Below are positions 56,410-63,666 of a stretch of DNA of 64,000 nucleotides, piece by piece. The position numbers and the translations under genes were made by a program. This DNA comes from an alpha proteobacterium HIMB114 (GTDB lineage Bacteria > Pseudomonadota > Alphaproteobacteria > Pelagibacterales > Pelagibacteraceae): the NCBI GenBank assembly GCA_000163555.2, contig ADAC02000001.1, positions 124,001 through 188,000 of the forward strand, read 5' to 3'. Each line of letters begins with the position of its first letter. Position 1 is the stretch's first letter. The notes below the pieces were generated by a model. The model had not been told where the DNA came from and did not search any database. It was given only the letters and a program-made list of their open reading frames with translations.

Positions 56410-56652
56410 CTAACCATCAAGCAAATCTAAGGCTTGTTTGAGCATTTCTTCAGATTCTTTATGATCACCAGACTTGTGGGCCTGTTCACCTTGAGCTCTT
56501 AATTGTCTAATCTCTGATAGTTGATCTTTTGATAATTGTTTAGTCTCTAATAATAAATTATCAATTTCTTTCATTAAGTTCAGACAATTACCCGCGTAAG
56601 TATTAAAAGGGAAAAGCAATAAGCAAATTAAAATTACAGATGTCTTAAACAT
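56410..56652 (-). CDS. Small secreted helical protein, 80 aa
   Basis: The signal peptide is clear: FKTSVILICLLLFPFNTYAG, with cleavage probably after TYA. The mature part is about 60 residues, mostly charged amphipathic helix (LMKEIDNLLLETKQLSKDQL, then RAQGEQAHKSGDHKESEEML), ending ALDLLDG. The last part looks like one TPR hairpin. It could be a small periplasmic protein or adaptor. Unrecognised family. It lies alone, downstream of the 48-aa frame and upstream of nothing on its own strand. Confidence 0.7.
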   Translation of the reverse strand: MFKTSVILICLLLFPFNTYAGNCLNLMKEIDNLLLETKQLSKDQLSEIRQLRAQGEQAHKSGDHKESEEMLKQALDLLDG

Positions 56653-56694
56653 GTAATTACAAATAATAATTGAATTTGTCTAAATTAAGATTTT

Positions 56695-57864
56695 TTATGA
56701 TTTTGATAGCGATTGATATAAATCTTGTTTTAAATCCTCAATATTTTCAAGTCCAATTGATATTCTGACTAAGTTATTAGTAATATCTAAATTGGCCCTT
56801 TCTTCTTCGCTCAAAACTCTATGAGTAGTTGTTGCAGGGTGAGTAACAAGTGATTTGGTATCTCCAATGTTGTTTGTAATATCAAAAATCTTCAGATTAT
56901 TAATAAACTTATATGTTTTCTCTTTATCACCTTTAATCTTAAAGCTCATTATTGTTCCACCTTTGCTCATAAATTTTCTCGCTAAATCATTTTGTTTGAA
57001 GCTTTCTAAAAATGGATAATTTACTTTTTCGATATTCGAATCACTTTCTAAAAATTTTGCAATTTCAAAAGCATTGTCTGATTGAGAATTAACTCTAAGC
57101 TGAATTGTCTCCAAACTTTTTAATAAAATCCACGCATTAAAAGGACTTATACATGGACCTGTATGTCTAAGGAAAGGTTTTAACGTTTCTTCTTTGAATT
57201 TTTTTGATGTAAGTATTGCACCTCCTAAAACTCTTCCTTGGCCATCAATATGCTTTGTTCCAGAATACACCACGATATCTGCGCCATATTTAATTGGACT
57301 TTGTAATACTGGAGTAGCAAAAATATTATCGACAATAGTTAAGATATTATTATCTTTTGCAAGATCACAAACACTCTTTAAATCTATAATCTCACAACAT
57401 GGGTTAGATGGAGTTTCTAAGAAAAATATTTTTGTATTTTTTTTAATTTTATTTTTCCATTGTTCAAGATCTCTGCCATCAATAAAGTCTACCTCAATTC
57501 CAAACTTAGGAAGTATTTCCTTCAATATATATCTACAAGAACCAAAGAGTGCTGATGCTGATATAACATGATCTCCTGTTCTAAGTTGGCACATCATGGA
57601 ACCAAAAACAGCTGACATGCCGCTAGCAGTTGCAAAACAATCTTCATATCCATCTAGGAGTGCCAATCTTTTTTCAAAAGTATCAATTGTGGGATTGGCA
57701 TATCTTGAATATTGATAGCCAGTTTCTTCTCCTTTAAAAATAGCTTCAGCTTGCTCAGCACTATCATAAACAAATCCTGAATTTAAAAATAGTGCCTCAG
57801 ACGTTTCTTTAAATTGAGATCTTTGCAAACCCCCTCTTACGAGATTTGTTTCCTTGTTTTTCAA
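56695..57864 (-). CDS. metZ: O-succinylhomoserine sulfhydrylase / trans-sulfuration-type PLP enzyme
   Basis: Cys/Met-metabolism PLP enzyme of about 389 aa. NSGFVYDSAEQAE, GYQYSRYANPTIDTFEKRLA, ATASGMSAVFG and the PLP lysine in YSGTKHIDGQGRVLGGAIL identify it; the HIDGQGR form is typical of MetZ, which makes homocysteine directly from an activated homoserine and sulfide. The start appears to be TTG at 57864 with GGGGA just before it, because an in-frame stop lies close upstream and no nearby ATG exists. Third gene of the SAM-II-controlled metF-metE-metZ unit. MetB/MetY activity cannot be excluded. Confidence 0.87.
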   Translation of the reverse strand: MKNKETNLVRGGLQRSQFKETSEALFLNSGFVYDSAEQAEAIFKGEETGYQYSRYANPTIDTFEKRLALLDGYEDCFATASGMSAVFGSMMCQLRTGDHVISASALFGSCRYILKEILPKFGIEVDFIDGRDLEQWKNKIKKNTKIFFLETPSNPCCEIIDLKSVCDLAKDNNILTIVDNIFATPVLQSPIKYGADIVVYSGTKHIDGQGRVLGGAILTSKKFKEETLKPFLRHTGPCISPFNAWILLKSLETIQLRVNSQSDNAFEIAKFLESDSNIEKVNYPFLESFKQNDLARKFMSKGGTIMSFKIKGDKEKTYKFINNLKIFDITNNIGDTKSLVTHPATTTHRVLSEEERANLDITNNLVRISIGLENIEDLKQDLYQSLSKS

Positions 57865-57865
57865 T

Positions 57866-60118
57866 TTATCCCCTTAGTTCTTTTGCAGCAGCGACCATTT
57901 CTTTCAAAGCATCTATAGTTTCCGGCCAACCTCTTGTCTTTAGACCACAATCAGGATTAACCCATAATCTTTTTGGATCAATTTGTTTAGAAGCTTTTTT
58001 GATAAGCTCAACCATCTCTGATTTATTTGGAACTCTTGGAGAATGAATATCATAAACTCCTGGTCCAATTTCATTTGGATATTTGAACTGTTCAAAAGTT
58101 TTTAATAATTCCATTCTTGATCTTGATGTTTCTATCGAAATGACGTCAGCATCAAGTGCTGCAATGGACTCAATAATATCTTCAAACTCAGCATAACACA
58201 TATGAGTATGAATTTGAGTTTCATCCTTAACTACAGCGGCAGAAATTCTAAATGCATTTACAGACCATTTTAGATATTGGTTCCAATCAGCTCGCTTTAA
58301 TGGAAGACCTTCTCTCAAAGCAGGTTCATCAATTTGTATCATTCTAATTCCATTTTTTTCAAGATCTTCAACCTCATCTCTAATTGCAAACGCAATTTGT
58401 TCAGCGGTTGTTTGTCTTGGCTGATCATCTCTTACAAATGACCATTGTAGAATTGTAATTGGGCCTGTTAACATTCCTTTTATAATTGATGAAGTTTGTT
58501 CTTGAGCAAATTTTGACCACCGTACAGTCATTGAATTTGGTCTTGATACATCTCCAAAAATAATTGGTGGTTTCACACATCTTGATCCATAACTTTGGAC
58601 AAATCCACTTGATGTAAAAGTAAACCCTTTTAAGTTTTCACCAAAGTATTCAACCATATCATTTCGTTCAAATTCACCATGAACGATAACATCAATTCCC
58701 AACTCTTCTTGTTGTCTTATTGTTTCAATAGTTTTTTCTTCTAAAAACTTTTCATATTCTTCATTAGAAAGTTCACCTCTTCTATTTTTAGCTCTAGCTT
58801 GCCTTACATCTTTTGTTTGAGGGAAAGATCCAATTGTAGTTGTTGGGTATAAAGGAAGATTAAAAATTTCTCTTTGAATATTTGCTCTTTCTTCATACTT
58901 TGAAACTCGGTTTAAAACACTATCATTAATTGTTTTAATTCTTGTTTTAACAGCTTCATCATGAATAAGTTTAGATTTTTTTCTATCTTCAATATCAGCT
59001 TTATTTTCTGAGAGCTGATCTTTAGCTTTACCATCATTAATATTCTCTTTTAAAATATTTAACTCTTGTAATTTTTGTTTTGCAAAAGCTAACCATTTTT
59101 TTATCTCTCCTGGGACTTTTGTTTCTAAATCTAAGTCATAAGGTGTATGGAGCAATGGACATGAGCTAGATATGATAAAATCATTACTTACTTTTTTGAG
59201 CTCATCAATAATTTTTGATAAATCAGATTTCCATATATTTCTTCCATTTACCACTCCAAGGGATAATGTTTTGTTAGAGTTTTTTATGTAATCTTTATTT
59301 TTTTCTCCTCTAACCAAATCAAGGTGAACAGCATCAATATTTGATGCAAAAACTTCATCTTTTACTTTTTTATTAATACTTTCAAAATAAGTAGTTAAAA
59401 GAATTTTCGAGTCACCTGCTGATAATTTTATTTCATTTAATGTATTTTTAATTTTTGAAACAACATCATCATTTAAATCTTTTACAAAAATTGGTTCATC
59501 AATTTGAATCCATTTTGCGCCAAGTTCATTTAGTTTTTTTACAATCTCTATATAAACTGGAAGAATTTTATCTAACAGATCAATTGTATTAGACCCATCT
59601 ATGGATTTAGCTAGAAGCAAGAATGTAATTGGCCCTAGTATTACTGGCTTAGTTTCAAAACCTGCATTTTTAGCCTCATTAAATTCATCGAAAGGTTTTT
59701 GAGAACTAATTTTGAAATTTTGATCTTTTTTTAGTTCTGGAACTAAATAGTGATAGTTTGTATCAAACCATTTAGTCATCTCTAATGCACCAACATCAAG
59801 ATCTTTTGTTTGAGATCCTCTAGCCATTGCAAAATAAGTATTTAAATTTACATCATCTCCATTCCATCTGTATCTCTCCGGAACAGCGCCTAATAAGCAG
59901 ATCATGTCTAAGACTTGGTCATAAAATGAAAAGTCATTAGAAGTAATTAAATCAATTCCGTTATCTTTTTGAACTTGCCAAACATTTTTTCTTAGTTCTG
60001 CAGCAGTTTTCTGTAGCTCGGCTTCTGAAACATCTCCCTTCCAAAAACTTTCTAATGCTTTTTTAAGCTCTCTTTTTGGTCCAATTCTTGGGTAGCCAAT
60101 AGTTGCAGTTGTGATCAT
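57866..60118 (-). CDS. metE: Cobalamin-independent methionine synthase
   Basis: Methylates homocysteine with 5-methyl-tetrahydropteroyl-polyglutamate and zinc, needing no vitamin B12. The N-terminal domain begins ATIGYPRIGPKRELKKALES. The C-terminal catalytic barrel starts LPLYPTTTIGSFPQTKDVRQ; the zinc ligands are in IHTHMCYAEF (His, Cys) and VNPDCGLKTR (second Cys), with QIDEPALREG. At 750 aa both domains are complete. It overlaps the metF stop by four bases (ATGA). Confidence 0.97.
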   Translation of the reverse strand: MITTATIGYPRIGPKRELKKALESFWKGDVSEAELQKTAAELRKNVWQVQKDNGIDLITSNDFSFYDQVLDMICLLGAVPERYRWNGDDVNLNTYFAMARGSQTKDLDVGALEMTKWFDTNYHYLVPELKKDQNFKISSQKPFDEFNEAKNAGFETKPVILGPITFLLLAKSIDGSNTIDLLDKILPVYIEIVKKLNELGAKWIQIDEPIFVKDLNDDVVSKIKNTLNEIKLSAGDSKILLTTYFESINKKVKDEVFASNIDAVHLDLVRGEKNKDYIKNSNKTLSLGVVNGRNIWKSDLSKIIDELKKVSNDFIISSSCPLLHTPYDLDLETKVPGEIKKWLAFAKQKLQELNILKENINDGKAKDQLSENKADIEDRKKSKLIHDEAVKTRIKTINDSVLNRVSKYEERANIQREIFNLPLYPTTTIGSFPQTKDVRQARAKNRRGELSNEEYEKFLEEKTIETIRQQEELGIDVIVHGEFERNDMVEYFGENLKGFTFTSSGFVQSYGSRCVKPPIIFGDVSRPNSMTVRWSKFAQEQTSSIIKGMLTGPITILQWSFVRDDQPRQTTAEQIAFAIRDEVEDLEKNGIRMIQIDEPALREGLPLKRADWNQYLKWSVNAFRISAAVVKDETQIHTHMCYAEFEDIIESIAALDADVISIETSRSRMELLKTFEQFKYPNEIGPGVYDIHSPRVPNKSEMVELIKKASKQIDPKRLWVNPDCGLKTRGWPETIDALKEMVAAAKELRG

Positions 60119-61011
60119 ATTCTTATTTCTCCTTTTTCTTTTTCTTTCTTTATTTTTAAAAAATTTTTGTAAGATTTTAGTCTCGAACAGACCGCGTAAC
60201 TTAATTCATATTTATTTAAAGTATAAAAATGAAATTCATTAACACCTTCTTTTTGAAGTTTCTTTACCAAGTCAGTTGCAATGCTAGAACCTATCATTTT
60301 TTGAACATCTGGATTATCTTCAGATCCTTCAAATTCTTTTTCTATCCAGGCAGGTACAGAAGTTCCGCATTTATTACTGAAATTTTTAACTCTCTTATAA
60401 TTTTGAATGGGCATGATACCTGGTAATAATTGAATTTTAATTCCTTGTTTTGCAATATCATCTCTAAATTTTAAAAATATATTTTCATCAAAGAAAAATT
60501 GAGTAATGATTCTATCAGCACCTGCATCTACTTTTCTTTTTAGGTTATCTAAATCTAATTCTTTATTTTTTGAGTCTGGATGTATCTCTGGATATCCTGC
60601 AACTGAAATATCAAAATTTGCTAACTTTTTTAAACCAGCGGTCATATCAGCTGCATTTTTATATCCATCAGGATGAGGTTTGTACTGTTCACCTGGCTTA
60701 CGAACATCTCCTCTTAAGGCGACAATTCTTTTTATTCCTTTTTCAAACCAGTTAACAGCGATATCATTGATTTCATCTTTCGACATATCAACGCATGTTA
60801 AATGACCCGCCACTGGAACATTACTTTCTTTTTTAATTTTTTTAACAAAACTGTCAGTTTTTATTCTTTCGCCACCACCAGCACCAAAAGTAACAGAGTA
60901 AAATTGCGGATCAAAGCTTTCAAGTTTTTTTAAACTTTTCCACGCAGCAACTTCATCCTCTGCGTTTTTGGATGGAAAAAATTCAAAACTAAATTTTAAT
61001 TCTTCTTTCAT
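60115..61011 (-). CDS. metF: 5,10-methylenetetrahydrofolate reductase
   Basis: FAD enzyme supplying the methyl-folate used by MetE. The TIM-barrel features are FSFEFFPSKNAEDE (7-20), YSVTFGAGGG, GHLTCVDMS, IVALRGDVRKPG, GADRIITQFFFD and LPGIMPIQNYK. 298 aa. First gene of a three-gene methionine unit. The 114 bases before its ATG form a SAM-II riboswitch and terminator, so the whole unit should be shut down when SAM is plentiful. Confidence 0.96.
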   Translation of the reverse strand: MKEELKFSFEFFPSKNAEDEVAAWKSLKKLESFDPQFYSVTFGAGGGERIKTDSFVKKIKKESNVPVAGHLTCVDMSKDEINDIAVNWFEKGIKRIVALRGDVRKPGEQYKPHPDGYKNAADMTAGLKKLANFDISVAGYPEIHPDSKNKELDLDNLKRKVDAGADRIITQFFFDENIFLKFRDDIAKQGIKIQLLPGIMPIQNYKRVKNFSNKCGTSVPAWIEKEFEGSEDNPDVQKMIGSSIATDLVKKLQKEGVNEFHFYTLNKYELSYAVCSRLKSYKNFLKIKKEKEKGEIRI

Positions 61012-61040
61012 AATTTTAGTTTCAAATTTGCCGGGGAGTA

Positions 61041-61068
61041 AAAAAAAACCACCGGCTAAAGCGGTGGT
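61041..61068 (-). terminator. Intrinsic terminator of the metF leader (riboswitch expression platform)
   Basis: On the minus strand ACCACCG pairs with CGGTGGT around a 7-base loop, followed by a run of T. It lies 30 bases before the metF ATG, so it attenuates metF rather than ending another gene. The segment CGCTTTAGC, spanning its ascending stem and loop, is the exact complement of GCTAAAGCG at the 3' end of the aptamer, so terminator and antiterminator are mutually exclusive. Confidence 0.85.
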
Positions 61069-61075
61069 CTAAATC

Positions 61076-61125
61076 GCTTTAGCAGATTTTATATAGCGCC
61101 CGCAATTTGATATAAATCAGCGCTT
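61076..61125 (-). promoter_or_regulatory. SAM-II (SAM-alpha) riboswitch aptamer
   Basis: The minus strand holds the conserved SAM-II pieces in order: P1 strand AGCGC, GATTTA, ATTGC, the P1 return GGCGCT, ATAAAA and finally GCTAAAG. AGCGC/GCGCT gives a 5-bp P1, and GATTTATAT can form the pseudoknot with ATATAAAATC. The class is common upstream of methionine genes in alphaproteobacteria and marine metagenomes. Here it precedes metF-metE-metZ. Confidence 0.88.
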
Positions 61126-61162
61126 AAGATTGTTTATAATTAAATATTATCTTATGTAAATA

Positions 61163-61330
61163 CTAATTATCTTTGAATTCAGGTTTTTTTTTAGGTAGAT
61201 CTCTTAATGTTGCTATAGCCACAAACCAGTAGAACCTTAGCTTATTAAAAAAACCTTTTCTTGCTTTTAGCAAGTAATACTCAGATAACCCGCACTCTGT
61301 TTTGATGTATTTAGTGATATCTTTGCTCAT
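61163..61330 (-). CDS. Small basic protein, 55 aa, coupled to the TVP38 gene
   Basis: Begins MSKDITKYIKTECGLSEYYL and ends with a Lys-rich tail (DLPKKKPEFKDN). The middle (GFFNKLRFYWFVAIATL) is amphipathic/aromatic and could touch a membrane. The ATG overlaps the stop of the membrane-protein gene in an ATGA arrangement, a strong sign of real, coupled translation. No family recognised. It ends 37 bases before the SAM-II aptamer of the metF leader. Confidence 0.65.
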   Translation of the reverse strand: MSKDITKYIKTECGLSEYYLLKARKGFFNKLRFYWFVAIATLRDLPKKKPEFKDN

Positions 61331-62004
61331 TTTTTTAATTTTTCTATCAATTTCTTTATAATTAATGGAACTAAACCTATCAATATAAATGAAATAATTA
61401 TCTCGATACTCAGTATATCCTCAGTTTTGCTAATTTTTGATAATTGAACACCCGCATTTACAAAAATTATAGTTCCAAGAAACATGCCGATTTGAGACAC
61501 CAAATAGAAAGTCAGTGCTTTCATCTTAGTCAGGCCAAATACCAAGTTTATAATAAAGAATGGAAATATCGGACTTAATCTTAAGAAAAATAAATAATAA
61601 ATTCCATCTTTTTTAATTCCTTCATTTATTTTTTCTAAATATTTGGAATACTTTTTTTCTACATAATCTCTTAAAACAAACCTGGACATTAATAAGCATA
61701 AAGTTGAACCAATCGAGCTTGCAAATGACGTTAGTATCACACCTGGAATTAAGCCGAAAAGAGCTCCAGCCAAGATTGTTTTCAATGCTCCAAAAGGTAA
61801 CGCAAATGCTGTCACTATTACGTAAATAATAAAGAATACCACTACAGATAAAGAATAATTTAATTTGATAAATTCATTTAATTTATCATGTTGGCTTTTA
61901 ATCGTTTCAAAAGAAAAGTATTGGCTATAATCAAAAAGTAATCCAAACGAAATGGTTCCTACAAAGATTAAAATAATAAAAATTTTAAAAATTTTATTAG
62001 TCAT
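61327..62004 (-). CDS. TVP38/TMEM64 (VTT-domain) family membrane protein
   Basis: A 225-aa polytopic inner-membrane protein of the DedA-related SNARE-associated group. ALPFGALKTILAGALFGLIP followed by SFASSIGSTLCLLMSRFVLR gives the F/G-x-x-x-G pattern of the VTT domain, then YLFFLRLSPIFPFFIINLVF matches the second conserved re-entrant part. DedA-type proteins are linked to lipid flipping. It is coupled to the radical SAM gene (TAATG) and to the 55-aa gene (ATGA). Confidence 0.9.
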   Translation of the reverse strand: MTNKIFKIFIILIFVGTISFGLLFDYSQYFSFETIKSQHDKLNEFIKLNYSLSVVVFFIIYVIVTAFALPFGALKTILAGALFGLIPGVILTSFASSIGSTLCLLMSRFVLRDYVEKKYSKYLEKINEGIKKDGIYYLFFLRLSPIFPFFIINLVFGLTKMKALTFYLVSQIGMFLGTIIFVNAGVQLSKISKTEDILSIEIIISFILIGLVPLIIKKLIEKLKK

Positions 62005-62912
62005 TAACTACAACTAGAACCGCCTAAAACGCAAAATTTTGAACAGTGCGGATGATTAAGGTAGATTTTTTTCATCGATTCTTTCAGGCTGTCGCCCAAG
62101 TCAAACTCTTGTTTATAAGGAAGCAAAGTACATGCAATTACACTTGGGTTTTTATTTCCTTTTTTCTTAACAATCATTCGAGAAGTTGAACACATTACAG
62201 TATCCGGACTTTTGTTTAAAATTCCCCAACATTCAGTTGTTATTTCTGGAGTATCTTGTTTTTCATCCATTTCTGCAAAAGTCACTAGTTGGTTTTTATT
62301 CGCCACATCCAAAGTAAGTTGATATTGATCAATAAATTTTTTAAAATTTCTTCTTGTTGTTTCTTCGTCCTCATTCCACATTAACCGAGTTGCCAAACAA
62401 TAATTAAATTTATTCTCAGACAACCATTTTAATCCTTCAATCATAGGACCCCAGCTATTTGGACCTCTGATTTGTTCATGCTTATCTTTATTATAATGAT
62501 CAATTGAAACTCTTATTGATAGGTTTAAATGATTTAATTTATTCAAATCATTATTGTTATTCATCATTGGTTTCATTGCATTAGTAAGCACTAAAGTTTT
62601 TAACCCGTTATCAAGAGAATATTTAATCATCTTAAAAATATCTTTATTCATAAATGGCTCACCACCAGTAAATCCAATTTCTTCAGTTCCCATTTCATTT
62701 TGAATACTTTCATTTACAAACATCTTAAATTCATCAAAAGAAAGATAAGATAAGCGATCATTTTTAGGGCTTGATTCAATGTAACAATTTTTACAAGTTA
62801 GATTGCAAAGTGTTCCTGTATTGAACCATAAAGTTTTTAATTTTTTAGACTCTATAAAAGCTCTAGCTTTATTATCAGCAGTAAAATTTTTATTTTCAAA
62901 TTTTTTGTACAT
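62004..62912 (-). CDS. Radical SAM enzyme with Cys-rich C-terminus, function unknown
   Basis: TLCNLTCKNCYIES holds the CxxxCxxC motif that binds the 4Fe-4S cluster, and GFTGGEPFMNKD is the GGE SAM-binding motif. The C-terminal third has several more cysteines (ECWGIL, VMCSTSR, VIACTLLPY, then HPHCSKFCVLGGSSCS), suggesting an auxiliary SPASM-like cluster. Start taken at ATG 62912 (302 aa); a TTG two codons upstream is less likely. Substrate unknown. First of a coupled set with the TVP38 and 55-aa proteins; divergent from a LysE-type exporter. Confidence 0.87.
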   Translation of the reverse strand: MYKKFENKNFTADNKARAFIESKKLKTLWFNTGTLCNLTCKNCYIESSPKNDRLSYLSFDEFKMFVNESIQNEMGTEEIGFTGGEPFMNKDIFKMIKYSLDNGLKTLVLTNAMKPMMNNNNDLNKLNHLNLSIRVSIDHYNKDKHEQIRGPNSWGPMIEGLKWLSENKFNYCLATRLMWNEDEETTRRNFKKFIDQYQLTLDVANKNQLVTFAEMDEKQDTPEITTECWGILNKSPDTVMCSTSRMIVKKKGNKNPSVIACTLLPYKQEFDLGDSLKESMKKIYLNHPHCSKFCVLGGSSCS

Positions 62913-62941
62913 TTTCAATTCTTTTAAACTAAATAACTTTA

Positions 62942-63562
62942 ATGTATATTATTGAAATGCTCCCAGAAAACTACTTGCTTTTTTTACAAATAATTATTGT
63001 GATGTTTGTTACTCCGGGAGGACCTAGAGTTCTAATCATGTCTCAGTCAATAAATTATGGGTTTAAAAAAAGTTTATGGACAGCTTTTGGTGATGTTACA
63101 GCAAATTCTGTACAGATGTTACTTGTTCTTTTTGGCTTAAGTGCATTGATAGAAATATTTCCAAATATTGTTTCAGTTTTTAAGTGGGTTGGTATTTCAT
63201 ACATATTATATGTTGCTTATGGTTTTTTTAAATCTAAAGCAAACTTAGATATTAAAACTGGAAAACAAATTAAATCTAATACTGCTTTATTTAGAGATGG
63301 ATTTTTTATTGCTTTTTTTAGTCCAAAGGCCATCGTTTTTTTTGCCGCTGTGTTTCCAACTTTTTTAACTGGTGAAAATTATATTACTCACTTTATTGTT
63401 ATGCTAATCAGTTGGGTAACTTTAGATTTTTTAACACTAGCAATTTACTCAAAGGTAGCTGAAAAAATTATTGATCAATTAAAGTCAAATCCAAAAACAT
63501 TAAATTATGTTTCTGCTGCAGCGCTTACTGTAATTGCAATTTTTATTGCCATAAAAGTATAA
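62942..63562 (+). CDS. LysE/RhtB-family amino-acid exporter
   Basis: A 206-aa membrane protein with about six hydrophobic segments. FVTPGGPRVLIMSQSINYGFK (about 22-42) is a variant of the family's PGP signature, followed by SLWTAFGDVTANSVQMLLVL. The middle has WVGISYILYVAYGFFKSK and then FRDGFFIAFFSPKAIVFFAA, both typical. Substrates of the family are amino acids or derivatives; the specific one is unknown. Only 29 bases from the radical SAM gene, transcribed the other way. Confidence 0.88.
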   Translation: MYIIEMLPENYLLFLQIIIVMFVTPGGPRVLIMSQSINYGFKKSLWTAFGDVTANSVQMLLVLFGLSALIEIFPNIVSVFKWVGISYILYVAYGFFKSKANLDIKTGKQIKSNTALFRDGFFIAFFSPKAIVFFAAVFPTFLTGENYITHFIVMLISWVTLDFLTLAIYSKVAEKIIDQLKSNPKTLNYVSAAALTVIAIFIAIKV

Positions 63563-63604
63563 TTCAATCAAAAGTTGTTTTTTTAATTTAGCTTTTTCAA
63601 GTTG

Positions 63605-63628
63605 ATTACAATTATTTTTAAATGTAAT
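63605..63628. promoter_or_regulatory. Short inverted repeat upstream of the binding-protein gene
   Basis: ATTACA and TGTAAT are 6-bp inverted repeats separated by 12 A/T-rich bases, with a TTGATT just before that could serve as a -35. It is the only organised signal in the 104-base gap 63563-63666, which otherwise shows nothing but the downstream Shine-Dalgarno. Chance is a real alternative in such A+T-rich DNA. Confidence 0.28.
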
Positions 63629-63666
63629 TCTCTAAGGTTAATTAACAAAAACAAACAGGGGAGAAT

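Noticed and set aside
57194-57571. 125-codon open frame antisense to metZ
   Set aside because: Lies over the PLP-binding core of MetZ and shows no recognisable motif.
61012-61040. Possible second SAM aptamer (SAM-V type) between the terminator and metF
   Set aside because: Only about 30 bases remain and the sequence does not contain a recognisable second pseudoknot or a masked Shine-Dalgarno sequence.
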